DNA from: Blepharisma stoltei
Taxonomy: Eukaryota > Ciliophora > Heterotrichea > Heterotrichida > Blepharismidae
Reading direction: 5' to 3'
Length of the DNA stretch: 64,000 nt
NCBI GenBank assembly: GCA_914767885.1
Contig: CAJZBQ010000036.1
Location: 992,001-1,056,000 of the forward strand
Shown: positions 45,950 to 57,423 of the stretch, piece after piece
Layout: the number at the start of each line of letters is the position of its first letter
Numbering within the stretch: position 1 is the stretch's first letter
Notes under the pieces: generated by a model
What the model saw: only the letters and a program-made list of their open reading frames with translations
Told to the model about the DNA's origin: nothing
Databases searched by the model: none
Program-made: the position numbers and the translations under genes

Positions 45950-47937
45950 TTAATTATTTCACGCTTGGTTAAAGCTAAAGTTTGTGCTCATATCTGACAA
46001 ATACCCTGAAGTGTCCATACTTTTAGAAAGATCCCTAATCTGAGCTCTCAATTCAGTCTGGAAATGGAACGGATTTGGCATCGTCAGCTTCTTTTCGACT
46101 ATTTTTGGAACAAAAGCGTCTTCTCATATAGGTTGGGCTTTAAATTCCATCTGTTTCCTTAAAGCTTTGATTTCTTCCTCTTCTCTTTGTCTTGCTTCCA
46201 TTTCTTCTTTTTGCTTCCTCAATGCTTTTTCTCTTTCTTTTTCTCTGATTTGTTCATCATAATAGCTTCTTTGTTCAGCTCTATAGTCAAATAAGCATGG
46301 CGTCTCAGCCTTTCGGGGTTGGCTTCACCTGCCTTTGAGCACATATTTATATCCGGTTAGGTTTTTATAAACTCAGAAAAGGGACACTGTGCAAGGTAAG
46401 CAATTCTGATGGTGTACAGAGTCTAGCCTAAGTCTATTTTCAGAGCTGGTTTTCTGCCTCATAAGCAAGAGGACTTTGGAGTTGGAAAGGCAAGCCCAGC
46501 TATGCCTGGAGTAATGTCTAGGCCATTCGGGCAGTTGTCTAACACGATGCTGGGCGTTGCATCATGGGCTTCAAAATTAGCATTGAACCGACAGTTGCCA
46601 GAAAATTCATTTTTTTTAATTTTCTGGAAGGCCTGGAGTAAGGAAAGGTGACCCAAACTTTCCTACTGTGCAGACCCATGTCTGGCAGGAGCAAAATTTG
46701 AAAGTCGTGATACGATTGTTGGTGAACAGGCGAGTGGAGCATTATAGAGGGGAATAAGGATCTTCGGATCTCGACAGGGAGCTATTCTAATAATTAATTG
46801 TAAGCGTAAGTGCTCAGCTCTATAGTCAGTATGAAGGTTAAAATCCATAGGCTGAGTTGGCGGTTTTTCACATGGTTTTGGCTGAAAAGGGTCAGAAAAA
46901 TTAGGCATTTCTCTCGCATAGAATTTTTGGCCAATTTCAGACTCATTCTGGGAGCTAGGCTTCTTTTGGTTAATAGACAAGTTAAAAGGTTCTGGGACAG
47001 TAGGTGGAGGAACATATCTAGTAAAAGAAGGAGCTTCAAATGAAGGCATTGGCTTAGCTGTGAAGGCCGTCATTTTTTCTTGTTTTTCTCTTTCCTTTTC
47101 TACCTGATATTGAAACATTTGAGATTTCTCTTGACCTCTTAATTCAGTCATTAAGGTAAAAGGCTGGACTTTTGAGTAAGGAGGAAGTTCTTGGTAAGAG
47201 TAATTCAAGCTTCCTATAGGTCTCGATTTATTATCAGCTTGTGAATAGTCAGATTCAAATGAAATATTTTGAGACTGAGCAGCTCTTTTCGCAGTCTCAA
47301 GCTCAAATTCCATAGGCATTGTCGGCTTTTTAGGGATTTTTACAGGAATAAAGTCAGGCCTTTCCAGGATTTCTTTTTTTAAAGGCAGAGCCTTAAAGCC
47401 TTGGTAATTGTTTTCATAGATTTCATTATTTTCATTTTTAGCCCTTTGGGCTGTATGAAGCTTTATGTCTAAAGGCTGGGTTGGGATTTTTGGGTTTAAT
47501 TTGATCTTATTTTGAGCGTAGAGCGACTTTGGAACTGGCCTTGCTTTGAATTTTGGCCTTTGGGCAATTTCTTCGAGCTCCCTTTGTTCGCGTGTTTTCA
47601 TCTCGTTTGGGTCTGGCATGCGAATTCTGTTATCTGTGTGGAAAGTGAAAGGGATTGGCTTGGTAGATTTGGCTGGCTTTGGCTGGATTTGGTGAAATGG
47701 CTGCTGGGAGTTATAGAGAGCGTGGTTTATCAAGTTATCTCGTTCAATTGATGAAGAAGATGCGATGTCTTCTAGCTCATTTCTTTTATTCCAACTTAAA
47801 GGATAGTAAGAATGCTGTTCTACTATTTGAGGGCCTGATGCGTTTTTTCTCTTTTTTGGGTCTCCAAAGACTGAGTCAAAAGTAGGAATGAATTGCCGCT
47901 TTTTTGGCTGTGGATATGATGCACTATCAAACTCCAT
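45950..47937 (-). CDS. TPX2-like microtubule-associated protein
   Basis: 482 residues after removing a retroposon IES (46275-46813). TPX2-family repeats of the form P-x-x-F-x-x-x-T-x-x-R recur: IPFTFHTDNRIR, PLDIKLHTAQRA, PMEFELETAKRA, PFTLMTELRG, PMDFNLHTDYRAE, PFHFQTELRA. Between them lie basic helices (REKEREKALRKQKEEMEARQ). TPX2 proteins nucleate and bundle spindle or axonemal microtubules. Start chosen at MEFDSASYPQPKKRQ (47937); an upstream in-frame ATG at 48006 is possible. Two TGA read as Trp near the C-terminus (QPI-W-EDAFVP). The junction HTDYRAE-QRSYYDE is exact. Confidence 0.82.
46275..46813 (+). mobile_element. Retroposon IES with 15-bp target duplication containing TA
   Basis: TCAGCTCTATAGTCA at 46275-46289 and 46814-46828. 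Insert (plus orientation) begins AATAAGCATGGCGTCTCAGC and ends CTAATAATTAATTG. Cutting at a TA inside each copy removes 539 bp and restores the TPX2-like frame exactly. Confidence 0.88.
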
Positions 47938-48255
47938 TTTGAATTTAAATTTGTATCTAATTATAGGCCTGCCATAATTTGAAGGCAGATACAACAGTTC
48001 AAACAAATTTTATGATGCTGTTTGACCTCAACTATCTCTAAGTCTGTCAAGGTGATAATGCAAACTATTTTGAGTTTATCTGCATCATCTGAGAATATTA
48101 TATACCGCATATTAAATGCCGAGCCAACCTGAATTATATTGATTTAATCAATTTATTATACTTAATAAAATACATTTAATTGAATAAACTTTGCTTATGG
48201 CAAAAGTGTTTTCAAATTAATGCAATACATGGCTTTGCCAAATTATTTCTAATAA
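47938..48255. other. Shared upstream region of two divergent genes
   Basis: 318 bp between the TPX2-like start and the actin-like start. AT-rich; both promoters must lie here. No motif singled out. Confidence 0.5.
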
Positions 48256-49380
48256 ATGATTGATCCGGACCTTCAAGCTATTGTTATTGACAACGGTTCA
48301 ATGTGATGTAGAGTAGGATACGCTGGAGATGACACTCCGCAAGCCGTTATTCCAAGCATGCTCGGCCATATAAAATTTGAAAAAATATATCATAAATCAT
48401 GACAAAAAAGATTTTATGTTGCTGATGAAGTCCTAGAGAAGCAAAATGACCTTGATATTAAATACACAGTTGAGCATGGTATTATTACGAACTGAAATTA
48501 CATAGAAAAATTATGATATCACATTTTTTATAACGAGTTAAGAGCTCCACCTGATGAGCATCCAGTTCTCCTTACTGAAACTCCCTTCAACCCTAAAGAC
48601 AACCGAGAAAGAATGACCCAAATAATGTTCGAAACTTTCAGTGTCCCTGCATTTTATGTTGCTTCACAAGCAGCGCTTATAATATACAGCTCTGGTCGAA
48701 CTTCTGGTATCGCTGTTAATTCAGGTCACGGAATAACTTATATCGCACCAGCTTATGAAGGTTATACTTTACCTCATGCAATTCAAAGGGTTGAAATCAC
48801 TGGAAGCGATTTGACTAACCATTTAACCATCCTGATGACTGAAAGAGGATATTCGCTGACTAATTCAGCTGAAAGAGAAGTTGTTAGAAATATCAAAGAA
48901 AGACTATGCTATGTGGCTCAAGATTTTCAAGAAGAAATGTCCAAAACTTCATCAGAATTTGAAAAGAATTATGAAATGCCTGATGGAAGCACAGTGACTC
49001 TTGGAAATGAAAGATTTAGAACTCCAGAAGCACTATTCCAGCCTAGTTTACTAGGACTTGATATTGATGGAATTCATGAAATAGTTGATAAAACTATCAA
49101 GAAATGTGATTTAGACATTAGAAAAGAGCTATATGAAAATATCGTCTTGAGTGGAGGCTCAACTATGTATCCTGGAATTGTAAAAAGACTTGAAAAAGAA
49201 ATTCGAAATAAAGCTTTATCTAGTTTTAATGTAAAAATTTTTGCATCACAAGAACGAAAATGCGCTGTTTGAGAAGGAGGATCTATTCTTGCCTCACTCC
49301 CAAGTTTTCAAAAAATGTGGATCACTAAGGTTGAATATGATGAAGTCGGAGCTCAAATCGTTCATCGAAAATGTTTCTAA
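48256..49380 (+). CDS. Divergent actin / actin-related protein
   Basis: 374 residues, actin length, one exon, six or so TGA-Trp codons ([25 protein letters not shown]). Clear actin blocks: [89 protein letters not shown]-type ending QIVHRKCF. Differences in the nucleotide pocket stand out: the phosphate-loop Lys (usual CKAGFAGD) is Arg, and the second loop DSGDGV reads NSGHGI, losing two conserved aspartates. ATPase activity is therefore doubtful. It is nearer to actin than to any named ARP. Confidence 0.88.
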
Positions 49381-49620
49381 TTTTTTCAAATTAATTAAAA
49401 TTAAAAATTGCTCTATTAAATTCAATCAGGACAATTACCTATTTGCAACGATTATTTTTAAATGGCTTCAAAAGCGTTTTCATCAAAAGTCATTCATATG
49501 ACAATGCTTTGAATCTCTAAATAAGTTATATATTTGCCTAAATAATAAATAGCAAAATTTTATTATTAGTTAAGCAAAATTTAAATAATCTTATTATTAG
49601 TTTATTAATAAAATAAATAT
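49381..49620. other. Intergenic spacer
   Basis: 240 bp, AT-rich, nothing recognised. Confidence 0.45.
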
Positions 49621-50771
49621 ATGATGCAAAGCCCACTAGGAAGCATTTTTTGGTTATTCAAGCTTCAAATAGCTTTCATAATTGCTTGGCAAACCAATTT
49701 GAATCAAAAAATGCTTCTTGCAAGCAATCGTCGAGAAAAGTATATTATAGTTCTGCATCAATTAATTTTATGCTAGAAAAATTTCCCCCTATAGGAAAGC
49801 AGAATAAAGAAGCAGCCCAAATAAACAAACTGATTTCCAAGCTAACTACAATCCAAGACGAAGTTACTTTTTATAAAGATAAAACACATAAAGCTAGTGG
49901 TGACATTTCTCGCATAATTACTAAAGCAGTTTTCGTACTTTATTGATTTTTTTTAATCAATTCTTCGCAAAATGAATTAAACTCAGGATATTATTTTTTT
50001 TAATTTTTTAAAAATTTTATAAAATCTTTTTATAACGGAACGGACATTTTTCTACAAAAATAAATTGGAACAGGATTTTTTTCCAATATAAAGGGGGTAA
50101 AGCAGAAAAAATTAACTTTTATTAAAGAGCCTTATTTCACTAAATCAGAAAAATATTTACAAGGAAAAGAAAGCATTAGCCGTAACCTTAACAATGAAAC
50201 AGACCTTAATAAAGAAAGGCAGATCACATCTTTAATTGAAGATGATGATCCACATGAAAAACGCTATATTTCTCCATCAATGCTTTTCGATCAAGATTTT
50301 CGTAAAGCATTTAAAAAAAGAAAAAGAGAGTTCGGGTTCAGCGAAAAACCGTTATCTCCGTATAAGTTCTCATTTATCCCGACTTCCCCAGGGTATGTAG
50401 AGCAAAAAACGAAAAAAATGAAGCCAAAACTTGCATTAATTATCAATAAAAAGTTAGGCGACATTATGTACAATAACACTTATAAAAATTCTGCAAAGCA
50501 TCTTATTGACGACTATATACATAGTCATTCCAATCATAAGAAAATGAAAAAAAATAGCTCAGTTTCTGTGCTGCCAAGTCCATCTCCTACTAGAGGAGAA
50601 AAATTTAGAAGAAGGAGCACTAAAGATCTTTCGATTAATATAAGAGATGAAGTAAGGAAAAAAACTGAAGAAATTGGCAAGCTCAAAGCAAAGCTATCGA
50701 AATTTCTGCTGAAAAAGAAAAAACATGCAGATGAGATAAGAAACACTTCAGGGTCTATCATATATGTGTAA
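49621..50771 (+). CDS. Basic protein, unknown, with probable IES
   Basis: Downstream part 50098-50771 is secure: KEPYFTKSEKYLQGKESISR, then FKKRKREFGFSEKPLSPYKF and a basic coiled-coil end, TAA/TAG-free to TAA 50769. An upstream part (about 49653-49977) reads VIQASNSFHNCLANQFESKN ... INKLISKLTTIQDEVTFYKD with one TGA-Trp. They join by removing TA 49978 to TA 50098 (ISQNEL-KQKKLTFIKEP region). The start is unclear: ATG 49621 (MMQSPLGSIF) would reach this frame only if the T run at 49646-49650 had one more base; otherwise ATG 49770. No family recognised. Confidence 0.5.
49978..50097 (+). other. Candidate 120-bp IES
   Basis: AT-rich stretch with stops between two codons tTA and gTA in the same phase. 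It includes TCCAATATAAAGGGGG at the right. Boundaries are inferred from frame only. Confidence 0.45.
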
Positions 50772-50811
50772 TTATAACTGAACTTTTAAAGCTGAATAAA
50801 GTTTCTCTACA

Positions 50812-53505
50812 TTAATTATCTTCTTTACCAGCTTTTGCTACATCAATACTTGAATAATATCTCTGATGGATTCCAGGCAAATTTGATTTTACTCCTCCTT
50901 TAATGGTTCTTTTCAGTTGTGCAGTCTGATTTCTTGTTAGTTTCATTTGGGGAATTCTTGATATCCTCCCATCATCAAGTGTGTTTAGCTTAAGCTCGGC
51001 TTGAAGCAATTTTTCTTTATATCTTCTCACCTCTTCTTCAAGCTTCTGTGCTTTTTCTTGGAACTTGTTAACTTTGCTTTCACTTGCTTGTTTGTCAAGC
51101 TTAAACAGTGTGTTTTGAGTAATCATGTCTTCTAAGACCTGATATAGCCTTTCTTGATTTTTCAAATATTGCTCATTTTTTTGCCTTAGCTGTGAATCTA
51201 ATCTTAATTAGCTTAATTTAACTTGGGTATCTGGATGCAAAGGATCCAAAGGTCAATTTATCTCGGATTTATCGCTACTCCCTAATTGTTTGTACAGCCT
51301 GTCTATAGGTATTTGCTCGATCTAGCTTCCTTGAAACCATTTAAGATCAGAAGTCCAGGACTATCGGCTTTGCGGGCTGCCTCGCGCAATCTGACTTTCC
51401 TCCAAGTCTTTTTGGCCTAAGGGTCCTATCTTTCATATCAGCAGGGAAAAGAGGCAAAACACACGATACAGGACTGACGAAATAAAAGTCCTCACTATTT
51501 TTCAGCACCTTTGTGTAGAAGTTCTCGTGGAAAAACCTAACCTTAGAATAATAAAAGTTGGATAAGGAAAAAGGAATTTCCGAGCTAATTACTTTTCATC
51601 TGAAGTCATTTTATAATTCTTCCTTATCTGTGAATCACTTTCCAATAATAATGCCTGCAAGTTTTTAAATGCCCTTCTTGTATCATCTAAATCTTTTCTG
51701 ATATCAGTGACTTTTAAAACTTTACTTTGAAGTTCTGTAATCAAACTCTTTTTCTCCTCATTCCAGAGCTCTTTTAGCTTTTCATACTTCAAAGATTCAA
51801 TTTCTTTTGATTGGACAATTTCTGAGCTTGTGTTCAGTTTTTGCTGGATTTCTGAAAAATCTTGCAAGATCTTGGCTGCCTTCTCCCTTTCAGCTTGGAC
51901 TTGTCCTTGAAGATCGCTTATTACGTCTTCTTGACTCTTAGATTTTCCTAAATATCTTTCAACTTCGAAATTTTTCGTCGTGATCATTTGGTCCAGCTCA
52001 TAATTCTGCTGTTTTAACACTTGAATTGTTCTTTGGAGCTCTTCGTTTTGCGACTCTAAAAGGCTAAATGAAGCTTCCTTTAATTTTATTTCTTTTTCAA
52101 ACTCGCTTATTTTTCCTTCTAAATTTTCCTTTTCTTCAATTAAACTGCTTTTCATCACATCTCAGTCAAGCCTTTCTTCTTGAATTTTATTTATTTGATC
52201 AGAAAGAATTTGTACCAAGCAGTTTTGATTATCAAGCTCAGTTCTTACAGCTTCTAGTTCTTCTATAACTTCTGCTTGAGCTGCACTTTTAGATGGGGTT
52301 TCGTCGACTTCAACTTTTTTGTCTTCTTCTTCTACAGAATTATTTGTATCTTCTTCAGGCAAAGGTATGTTATTTTTTTCAAGAGACCTTGTATAGGCTT
52401 TGATTTGTTTTTCTTTTTTTTCTAATTCCTCTTTAGCTTGTGCTAGGAGAAGTTTCAGCTCAGATACAGTGTACTCTCTGTTTATTTTTGGCTTATTTTT
52501 GATAGATTTGGCGCGTATCCCAAATCTGAGAGTACTTACTGTTTCGTCTTCGTTGTAAGGAGAAGGGGAGCAGGTGATAATTAGTGAAGTTTTGGCGTTT
52601 CCTCCTAATGAATCCTGAAGCACTCTTGTTAGCTTGGAATCTCTATATGGTACATGTGTTGATTTTCCATCAGTTAAAGCATTGATAACTTGTCCTAAAG
52701 CTGTCAATGATTTATTAATCATTTTGGCTTCTTCCAATCTTTTTCCTTCAGCCCCAGTTTTCGCAATTTTTTCTGAGCCTGCCAAATCAACTAAAAACAG
52801 CCTTCCAGATTTCGTGGAAAATGACTGTGCATTAGTCTGAGTAATCGTAATAATAAAAATCGAGTGGGACCTCGACGACCCCGCGTTCATATGTGTATAC
52901 CCTACTTCTCTATTATCAGTGCCTACCTTCATCAAATCATACACTTCTTCTTCACTTCCTACATATCTGTCAGTCAAATCTTCAATATAAATTCCTCGAG
53001 TTTTGTCTTCCCTGATTTTTAAGTCAGTTTTTGAAGGATCAAGCAAATCTTTGATTTTTTCCATATAAATCTCAGCGTACGCCACCTTTACAGAAAACTC
53101 TACACTTGCATCTGCAGTAGAAATTTTTTCAAAGACTGTTCCTACCATCCTTGGGATGATTCCCATTAGCTCTGGGTCTGATAAAACCCCGGTCATCGTA
53201 AATGTTTTTCCAGATGATGTTTGGCCATAAGCAAAAACAGTACCATTGAAGCCTTGCATAACAGCTTCAACTGTAGGGATTGCTGCGATTTTATATACAT
53301 CTATTTGTTTAGAGGCAGGGGTAAATATATGATCAAAATTAAATCTGAGAGGCTCTTGGTTTTCTAATGCAGAATTGATGATTATGGTCTTATTGTCTTC
53401 ACAGAATTCAATTGAGGTGTTTTCGCCCATTTCTTTTTCTTTTTGATTGAGGGGCCGAAATCTGCAGATGACTCTGATGTTGGGAGATGAGTCAGGCTCT
53501 TCCAT
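50812..53505 (-). CDS. Kinesin-1 (conventional kinesin heavy chain)
   Basis: Plus-end microtubule motor, 751 residues after removing a retroposon IES. Motor domain at the N-terminus: NIRVICRFRPLNQKE, P-loop GQTSSGKT (94-101), switch I NAGSSRSHSIF, switch II DLAGSEKIAKTG, then neck coiled coil. TGA-Trp at 52159 region (EERLD-W-DVMKS). The tail has a long coiled coil and ends with GRISRIPQMKLTRNQTAQLK and KGGVKSNLPGIHQRYYSS, resembling the regulatory tail of kinesin-1. The MITE-free structure and conserved junction SDSQI-RQKNEQYLKNQ support the insert removal. Stop TAA. Confidence 0.93.
51184..51621 (-). mobile_element. Retroposon IES with imperfect 15-bp target duplication containing TA
   Basis: CCTTAGCTGTGAATC (51184-51198) and CCTTATCTGTGAATC (51622-51636), one mismatch. 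Tail side is the left (TAATCTTAATTAGCTTAATT). Cutting at TA 51187 and TA 51625 removes 438 bp and joins the kinesin coiled coil in frame. Confidence 0.82.
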
Positions 53506-53577
53506 TTTAAGATTTAAATATACAATTGTAAAGAATAAAATGGAGGTATTGATAATTTATTACATTTTTAGGAATTA

Positions 53578-54063
53578 CTACAAATCTTTATCTTTAATAG
53601 GAATTTCGTTATCTTCAGTGCTTGTGATTATTTCTTCAGATGCTTTTTTGGCTTGAGATGCCATCATTTTGTCTAATGGAATTTCTTGGTTAACTGCTTT
53701 TACATATTCATCAGCTTGCACTTCTGCATGAATTTTAAGATTTTCAAGCTTTTGAGCTGTAAGATCAAGCTCGTCCCAAATTACGCAATAATCGTGGTTA
53801 TAGCCTAGCATGACGACAAGGACAAAAAATAATAATGCCTGATAATATCCTGTGTTTGTCTGGTATGAGAGATATAGGGAATTTAAGAGCAAAATCCCAA
53901 TCATTCCATAGCAGACGTATAAGACTTGATTAGGTATGAGCTTAATTATAGTTTTCCCAATAGTCATTCTGAACCTCATCAAAAGATAGATAGCCAATTG
54001 TGATATAAATAAAACAAATCCGAGTCCTGAAGCAAGATCAGATGCATAAGAAATTACCACCAT
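53578..54063 (-). CDS. Three-helix membrane protein, possibly BAP31-like
   Basis: 161 residues, uninterrupted. Three membrane helices in the first 100 residues (GLGFVLFISQLAIYLLMRF, VLYVCYGMIGILLLNSLYL, YYQALLFFVLVVMLGYNHDY), then a soluble helical tail (ELDLTAQKLENLKIHAEVQA). The topology and size resemble ER BAP29/BAP31 proteins, and the end KDKDL looks like an ER-retrieval signal, but no diagnostic motif is seen. The gene sits just upstream of kinesin-1 in the same direction. Confidence 0.5.
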   Translation of the reverse strand: MVVISYASDLASGLGFVLFISQLAIYLLMRFRMTIGKTIIKLIPNQVLYVCYGMIGILLLNSLYLSYQTNTGYYQALLFFVLVVMLGYNHDYCVIWDELDLTAQKLENLKIHAEVQADEYVKAVNQEIPLDKMMASQAKKASEEIITSTEDNEIPIKDKDL

Positions 54064-54187
54064 TTATTTTTGCATTATTTCAGAATTTACGAGAAATTAA
54101 CAGATTTGAATTTATTTTAATTGGTAAAATTTATTTTTAAATTTATTCAGATTAAAATTATATTTACTATTTATTTTGAAGACAAAT

Positions 54188-56452
54188 TTATGACTCAAAA
54201 TACTCTTTATTAGTTAAATCTGGATACTTAGGCTCTAATTGAATATGAAAATAACCTGTTTTTACTGTCATTTTTGATTCCACTATATTAAAAGCTTCAA
54301 GATAAGACAGCTTAAATCCTTTTCCAAATACAGAATCATTTATTTCTGGAATAGAAATTTCAATCAAATTATTCAAATTCTCAGAAAGTCCATCTGTATC
54401 AATTTCACTACTAAGCTTACTTTCAGTAACATTCATATTTTCTACCCTTAATTCCATTATTTCTCCTTTCAAAACTCCATCAGCAAGAATAACAGAAATT
54501 TTTGAGTTTAAAGTTGATTCGATTTCAATTGCTTTTCCATGATCAACAACCTCTACTGAGCATTGAATTAGAGCAGATCCACTTACTAGTCCAAGAATAT
54601 TCCCTTGAGAATATTCATGAGTATTCAAAAGTGGGGTTTTCTTTGCTGCACAATTAACTTCGCATGGAAGTTTTGGACCATATGCTGATTCTATCCCTGG
54701 CAAAATTTCATCAAGAAATGATGTTGTAAGCTTTATTCATGAAGGCAAGTCTTTTTGGGTAATTGTGAGATCAAACATGTCTATAGAGTACATTGAGTAT
54801 AGTGCAGAATTTATTGTATAATCTGAGATGAAAAGCTGCACATCAAGCTCATTTTCTTGATTTCGCAGTAAATCGACAGGGAGTGGGATTTGAGGAAATT
54901 AGATTAGATTAGATTATATTAGATTGTGCCATTCGCTTTCGCAAGGGCTGGGGATTTCAACCCCTACACGCTCATCATCCCTGAGGGATCCCGGCGGATA
55001 CCCTTCCTCGTTGCCGCAAACAAGGCATTCGCGCACCAGTCTTGACTTCCATGGCTCCTGGAGTCTAAGGGCCAACCACCTGGGTCGAAACTCCCAGTTT
55101 CTCGTTAGGCAAATACCGTCTTCAGGGTCTGAGGGTCATATTGCCCTTCAGACATTGGCCGACCTTGCCCTTTCCAATGGTTGTACCTGAGGAAAAACTC
55201 TAAGTCCAGGGATTAGCTCCCTGAGCCCGAGGAAAACCCAGTCCGACTATAAAATAAAGGATTACCGGCCATTTTTCCGCCTAAATCCTCGGCACTGGGC
55301 CGTTGTCTGCAGGTTTTGAGGAAATAGGGTCGAGAGGTCGGGTGGTCTGTCGTCACCATTTTTATGTATATGAGATTTGAGGAAATAAATTTGGCTCATT
55401 TTTGGCTACAAAAATACCTAATATGTCAATTTTCATAAAGCCTGAATTTATATATGGGCCATATGGCAACGCAACACTAAAAGAAAAAGGAGTGTGTGGA
55501 ACTTCTATTAGTGTTGGAAATTGACTTAGCTGAATATTAATAACATATTCTACTGTGTGCTTTATATTCTTACTCCCTTCCCCCAAAATATTTGTTTGCT
55601 CACAGAGGGGGTTAGTTTTTTTTTAATAAATTTTATAATAATTTTTTTTCGAAATTTAAAAAAATCCATATCGCAAAAATTGGAAGCAAATATTTATTTA
55701 ATTTGTAAAATTTATGTTTTAAATACAAGCTATTTTAAAATTAAACAGAATTAGCCATAATAATTATCACTTATATATCAAAAATTTTATCATAAAAATT
55801 TTTGTTCGTTCGCGAAAGGTGGGTTTTTGGACAAAAAATAGGGATTTTCCAATGCTTTTGTTCGTTCACACAAAGGAGAGTTAGAAATCTCTTTTTCCAA
55901 TATACTCTTTATTTTCGCATTTATGTTGTGAGTAAGCCAATTTACAATTTTTGCATTTTTACTGTCATAAACTTCTACATCAAAATTTCCAATTTTTAGC
56001 TCAAGTTCATTAATTGTAATACCTAGATGCCCATTCGATGCATATAAAGTGCTTTTAGACATAATAATAGTTTTTTGGAGGCTTATGCTTGCAGATCCTG
56101 AATCCTCATCCAGCTCACTTGTGCTGTTTCATTTGAAAAATATTTCACAAAGAAAGTCTTCTATATCAACTACAACATGGTCTGTGTCAATAATGTTTAT
56201 TTGAGTTGAATTAATGTCAAACTGGATATTAGTTAAAGAAAAATCATATAAATCCCACTTTGTTGTCAATATTCCTTTGCCTGTTTTAAAACATTGGCTT
56301 GGGATTTCCAGGTTATGCAGCTCAGATAAAATTTCTTTTAGCCAAAGAGCTTTAAATCCATTTATAGCTTTCTCAGAGAATACCAAGCTAAGGCCTGATG
56401 GTAAACTTAATGAAAGCTGGATGGAGAACAAAACCAGCAAAATAATTTTCAT
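54188..56452 (-). CDS. BPI/LBP/CETP-family secreted lipid-binding protein
   Basis: Signal peptide MKIILLVLFSIQLSLSLPSG. The mature protein has the fold's N-terminal pattern (GLSLVFSEKAINGFKALWLK, LYDFSLTNIQFDINSTQI) and a C-terminal barrel (FKLSYLEAFNIVESKMTVKT, YFHIQLEPKYPDL). Removing a MITE IES (55571-55881) and a retroposon (54887-55373) gives 488 residues, normal for the family; junctions KEIS-KNIKHTVEY and NLFPQI-PLPVDLLRNQ. A disulfide may be formed by the conserved-type Cys in the first half. Ligand is unknown; in other eukaryotes these proteins bind bacterial lipids. Confidence 0.8.
54887..55373 (-). mobile_element. Retroposon with 13-bp target duplication and (TTAGA)n tail
   Basis: GATTTGAGGAAAT at 54887-54899 and 55374-55386. 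Tail TTAGATTAGATTAGATTA at the left (minus orientation). Stem-loop GGGGTTGAAATCCCC before the tail; head AAAAATGGTGACGACAG. Exact removal of element plus one duplication restores frame, but no TA lies in the duplication. A TA cut at 54869 and 55386 is also in frame but deletes about ten codons. Confidence 0.85.
55571..55881 (-). mobile_element. MITE IES, 311 bp, in the BPI-like gene
   Basis: TA 55571-55572 and TA 55882-55883. Ends CTCCCTTCCCCC and, inverted, ACTCTCCTTTGTGTGAAC. Core TTATATATCAAA in reverse orientation. Restores tcT-Aag codon junction. Confidence 0.9.
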
Positions 56453-56456
56453 ATAA

Positions 56457-56769
56457 TTAATATAGCGACTGACTCCTTATTGATTTCTGAGGAAAAGTAC
56501 CCCCAAAGAAAAATTACTTTTGGCATTTTAAAATATTCTGAAAATTCAAATTTAAAACTGATAAATAAGATATAAGATGAAATTTTGACTTATTAGATTT
56601 TCTAATAATCTTAAATCAATTTTTTTTTCTTTTAAAAGTGATTGTCACTAAAGATCTATAAATGGTTACTCACTATATAAATAATTAAGAACAAAAATCA
56701 TTTCAAAATGGTGGGAGAGATATAAAATTAAGATTATTTAAGAACAGATAAAATGATAGATTTTTCAGA
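56457..56769. other. Intergenic spacer
   Basis: 313 bp, AT-rich, between the BPI-like start and the EF-hand gene's stop. Nothing recognised. Confidence 0.5.
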
Positions 56770-57423
56770 TTATTTATGTTTTTTTAGGATTTCTTTAATT
56801 TTTTCAATCGGAGTCCCGCTGTCTTCAATAATTCTTGGGAGTTTTGGAAACCCAACTCTAAGATCTGCTCCTACACCTTCAAGATTGGTGTCTCTTCTTC
56901 TATTATTATTTATTTGCCGTGAAAAAGCCTTCATCACTCTTTCTCCTTTTTCTTTCTTGTTAGTCTCTTTTGCCATCAGAGCGTCCATAAGCATTTTTCT
57001 TCTATAAGCACTAACAACAAGCTTCAAGGGCAAAGTTTTGGCGTCTTTTATAAGAGTTCCCTCTATAAGTCCTTTAAAAAAATTAGCAATTGCAGCGTTT
57101 CCTTTTGATCCTCTCAAAATAGTTAGAAATTCCTCAAACTCAATGCTTCCAGATCCATCAAAATCTACGCTTTTAACCATTTCTTCGACTTGCTGCCGTG
57201 TTTCTGCAATTCCTAAGGCAATTAAAGGATCTTCAAGTTCTTTGTATCCAATGCAACCTAATTGGAAATTACCATGCTTATTTTCGTCAAGTGTACTAAA
57301 ATATCTTCTAAGCTTGCACCGATCATCGTCGTCAAAGCCAATGTATTTCCGCTTTCCATGTGTCCTAAGCCAGTTCCTGACTTCTGATTTCTAAATAGAA
57401 GTTACAGATGTTATTGAGCTCAT
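56770..57423 (-). CDS. EF-hand calcium-binding protein
   Basis: 212 residues. A six-codon first exon (MSSITS, 57423-57406), a 15-nt intron (57391-57405), then 57390-56770. Two EF-hand loops: a variant one at DENKHGNFQLGC (about residues 43-54) and a canonical one DFDGSGSIEFEE (about 83-94), in calmodulin-like spacing (ALGIAETRQQVEEMVKSV between). The C-terminal half is basic and helical (AYRRKMLMDALMAKETNKKE) and ends with PIEKIKEILKKHK. Function unknown; such proteins act as calcium sensors in ciliary or cortical structures. Confidence 0.85.
57391..57405 (-). other. 15-nt intron in the EF-hand gene
   Basis: Minus strand gtaacttctatttag between MSSITS and KSEVRNWLRTH; removes an in-frame TAG. 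Confidence 0.88.

Noticed and set aside
54930-54980. tRNA T-arm-like stem-loop (GGGGTTGAAATCCCC)
   Set aside because: No acceptor, D or anticodon arm fits around it; kept only as a retroposon feature. A tRNA-derived head is not demonstrated.
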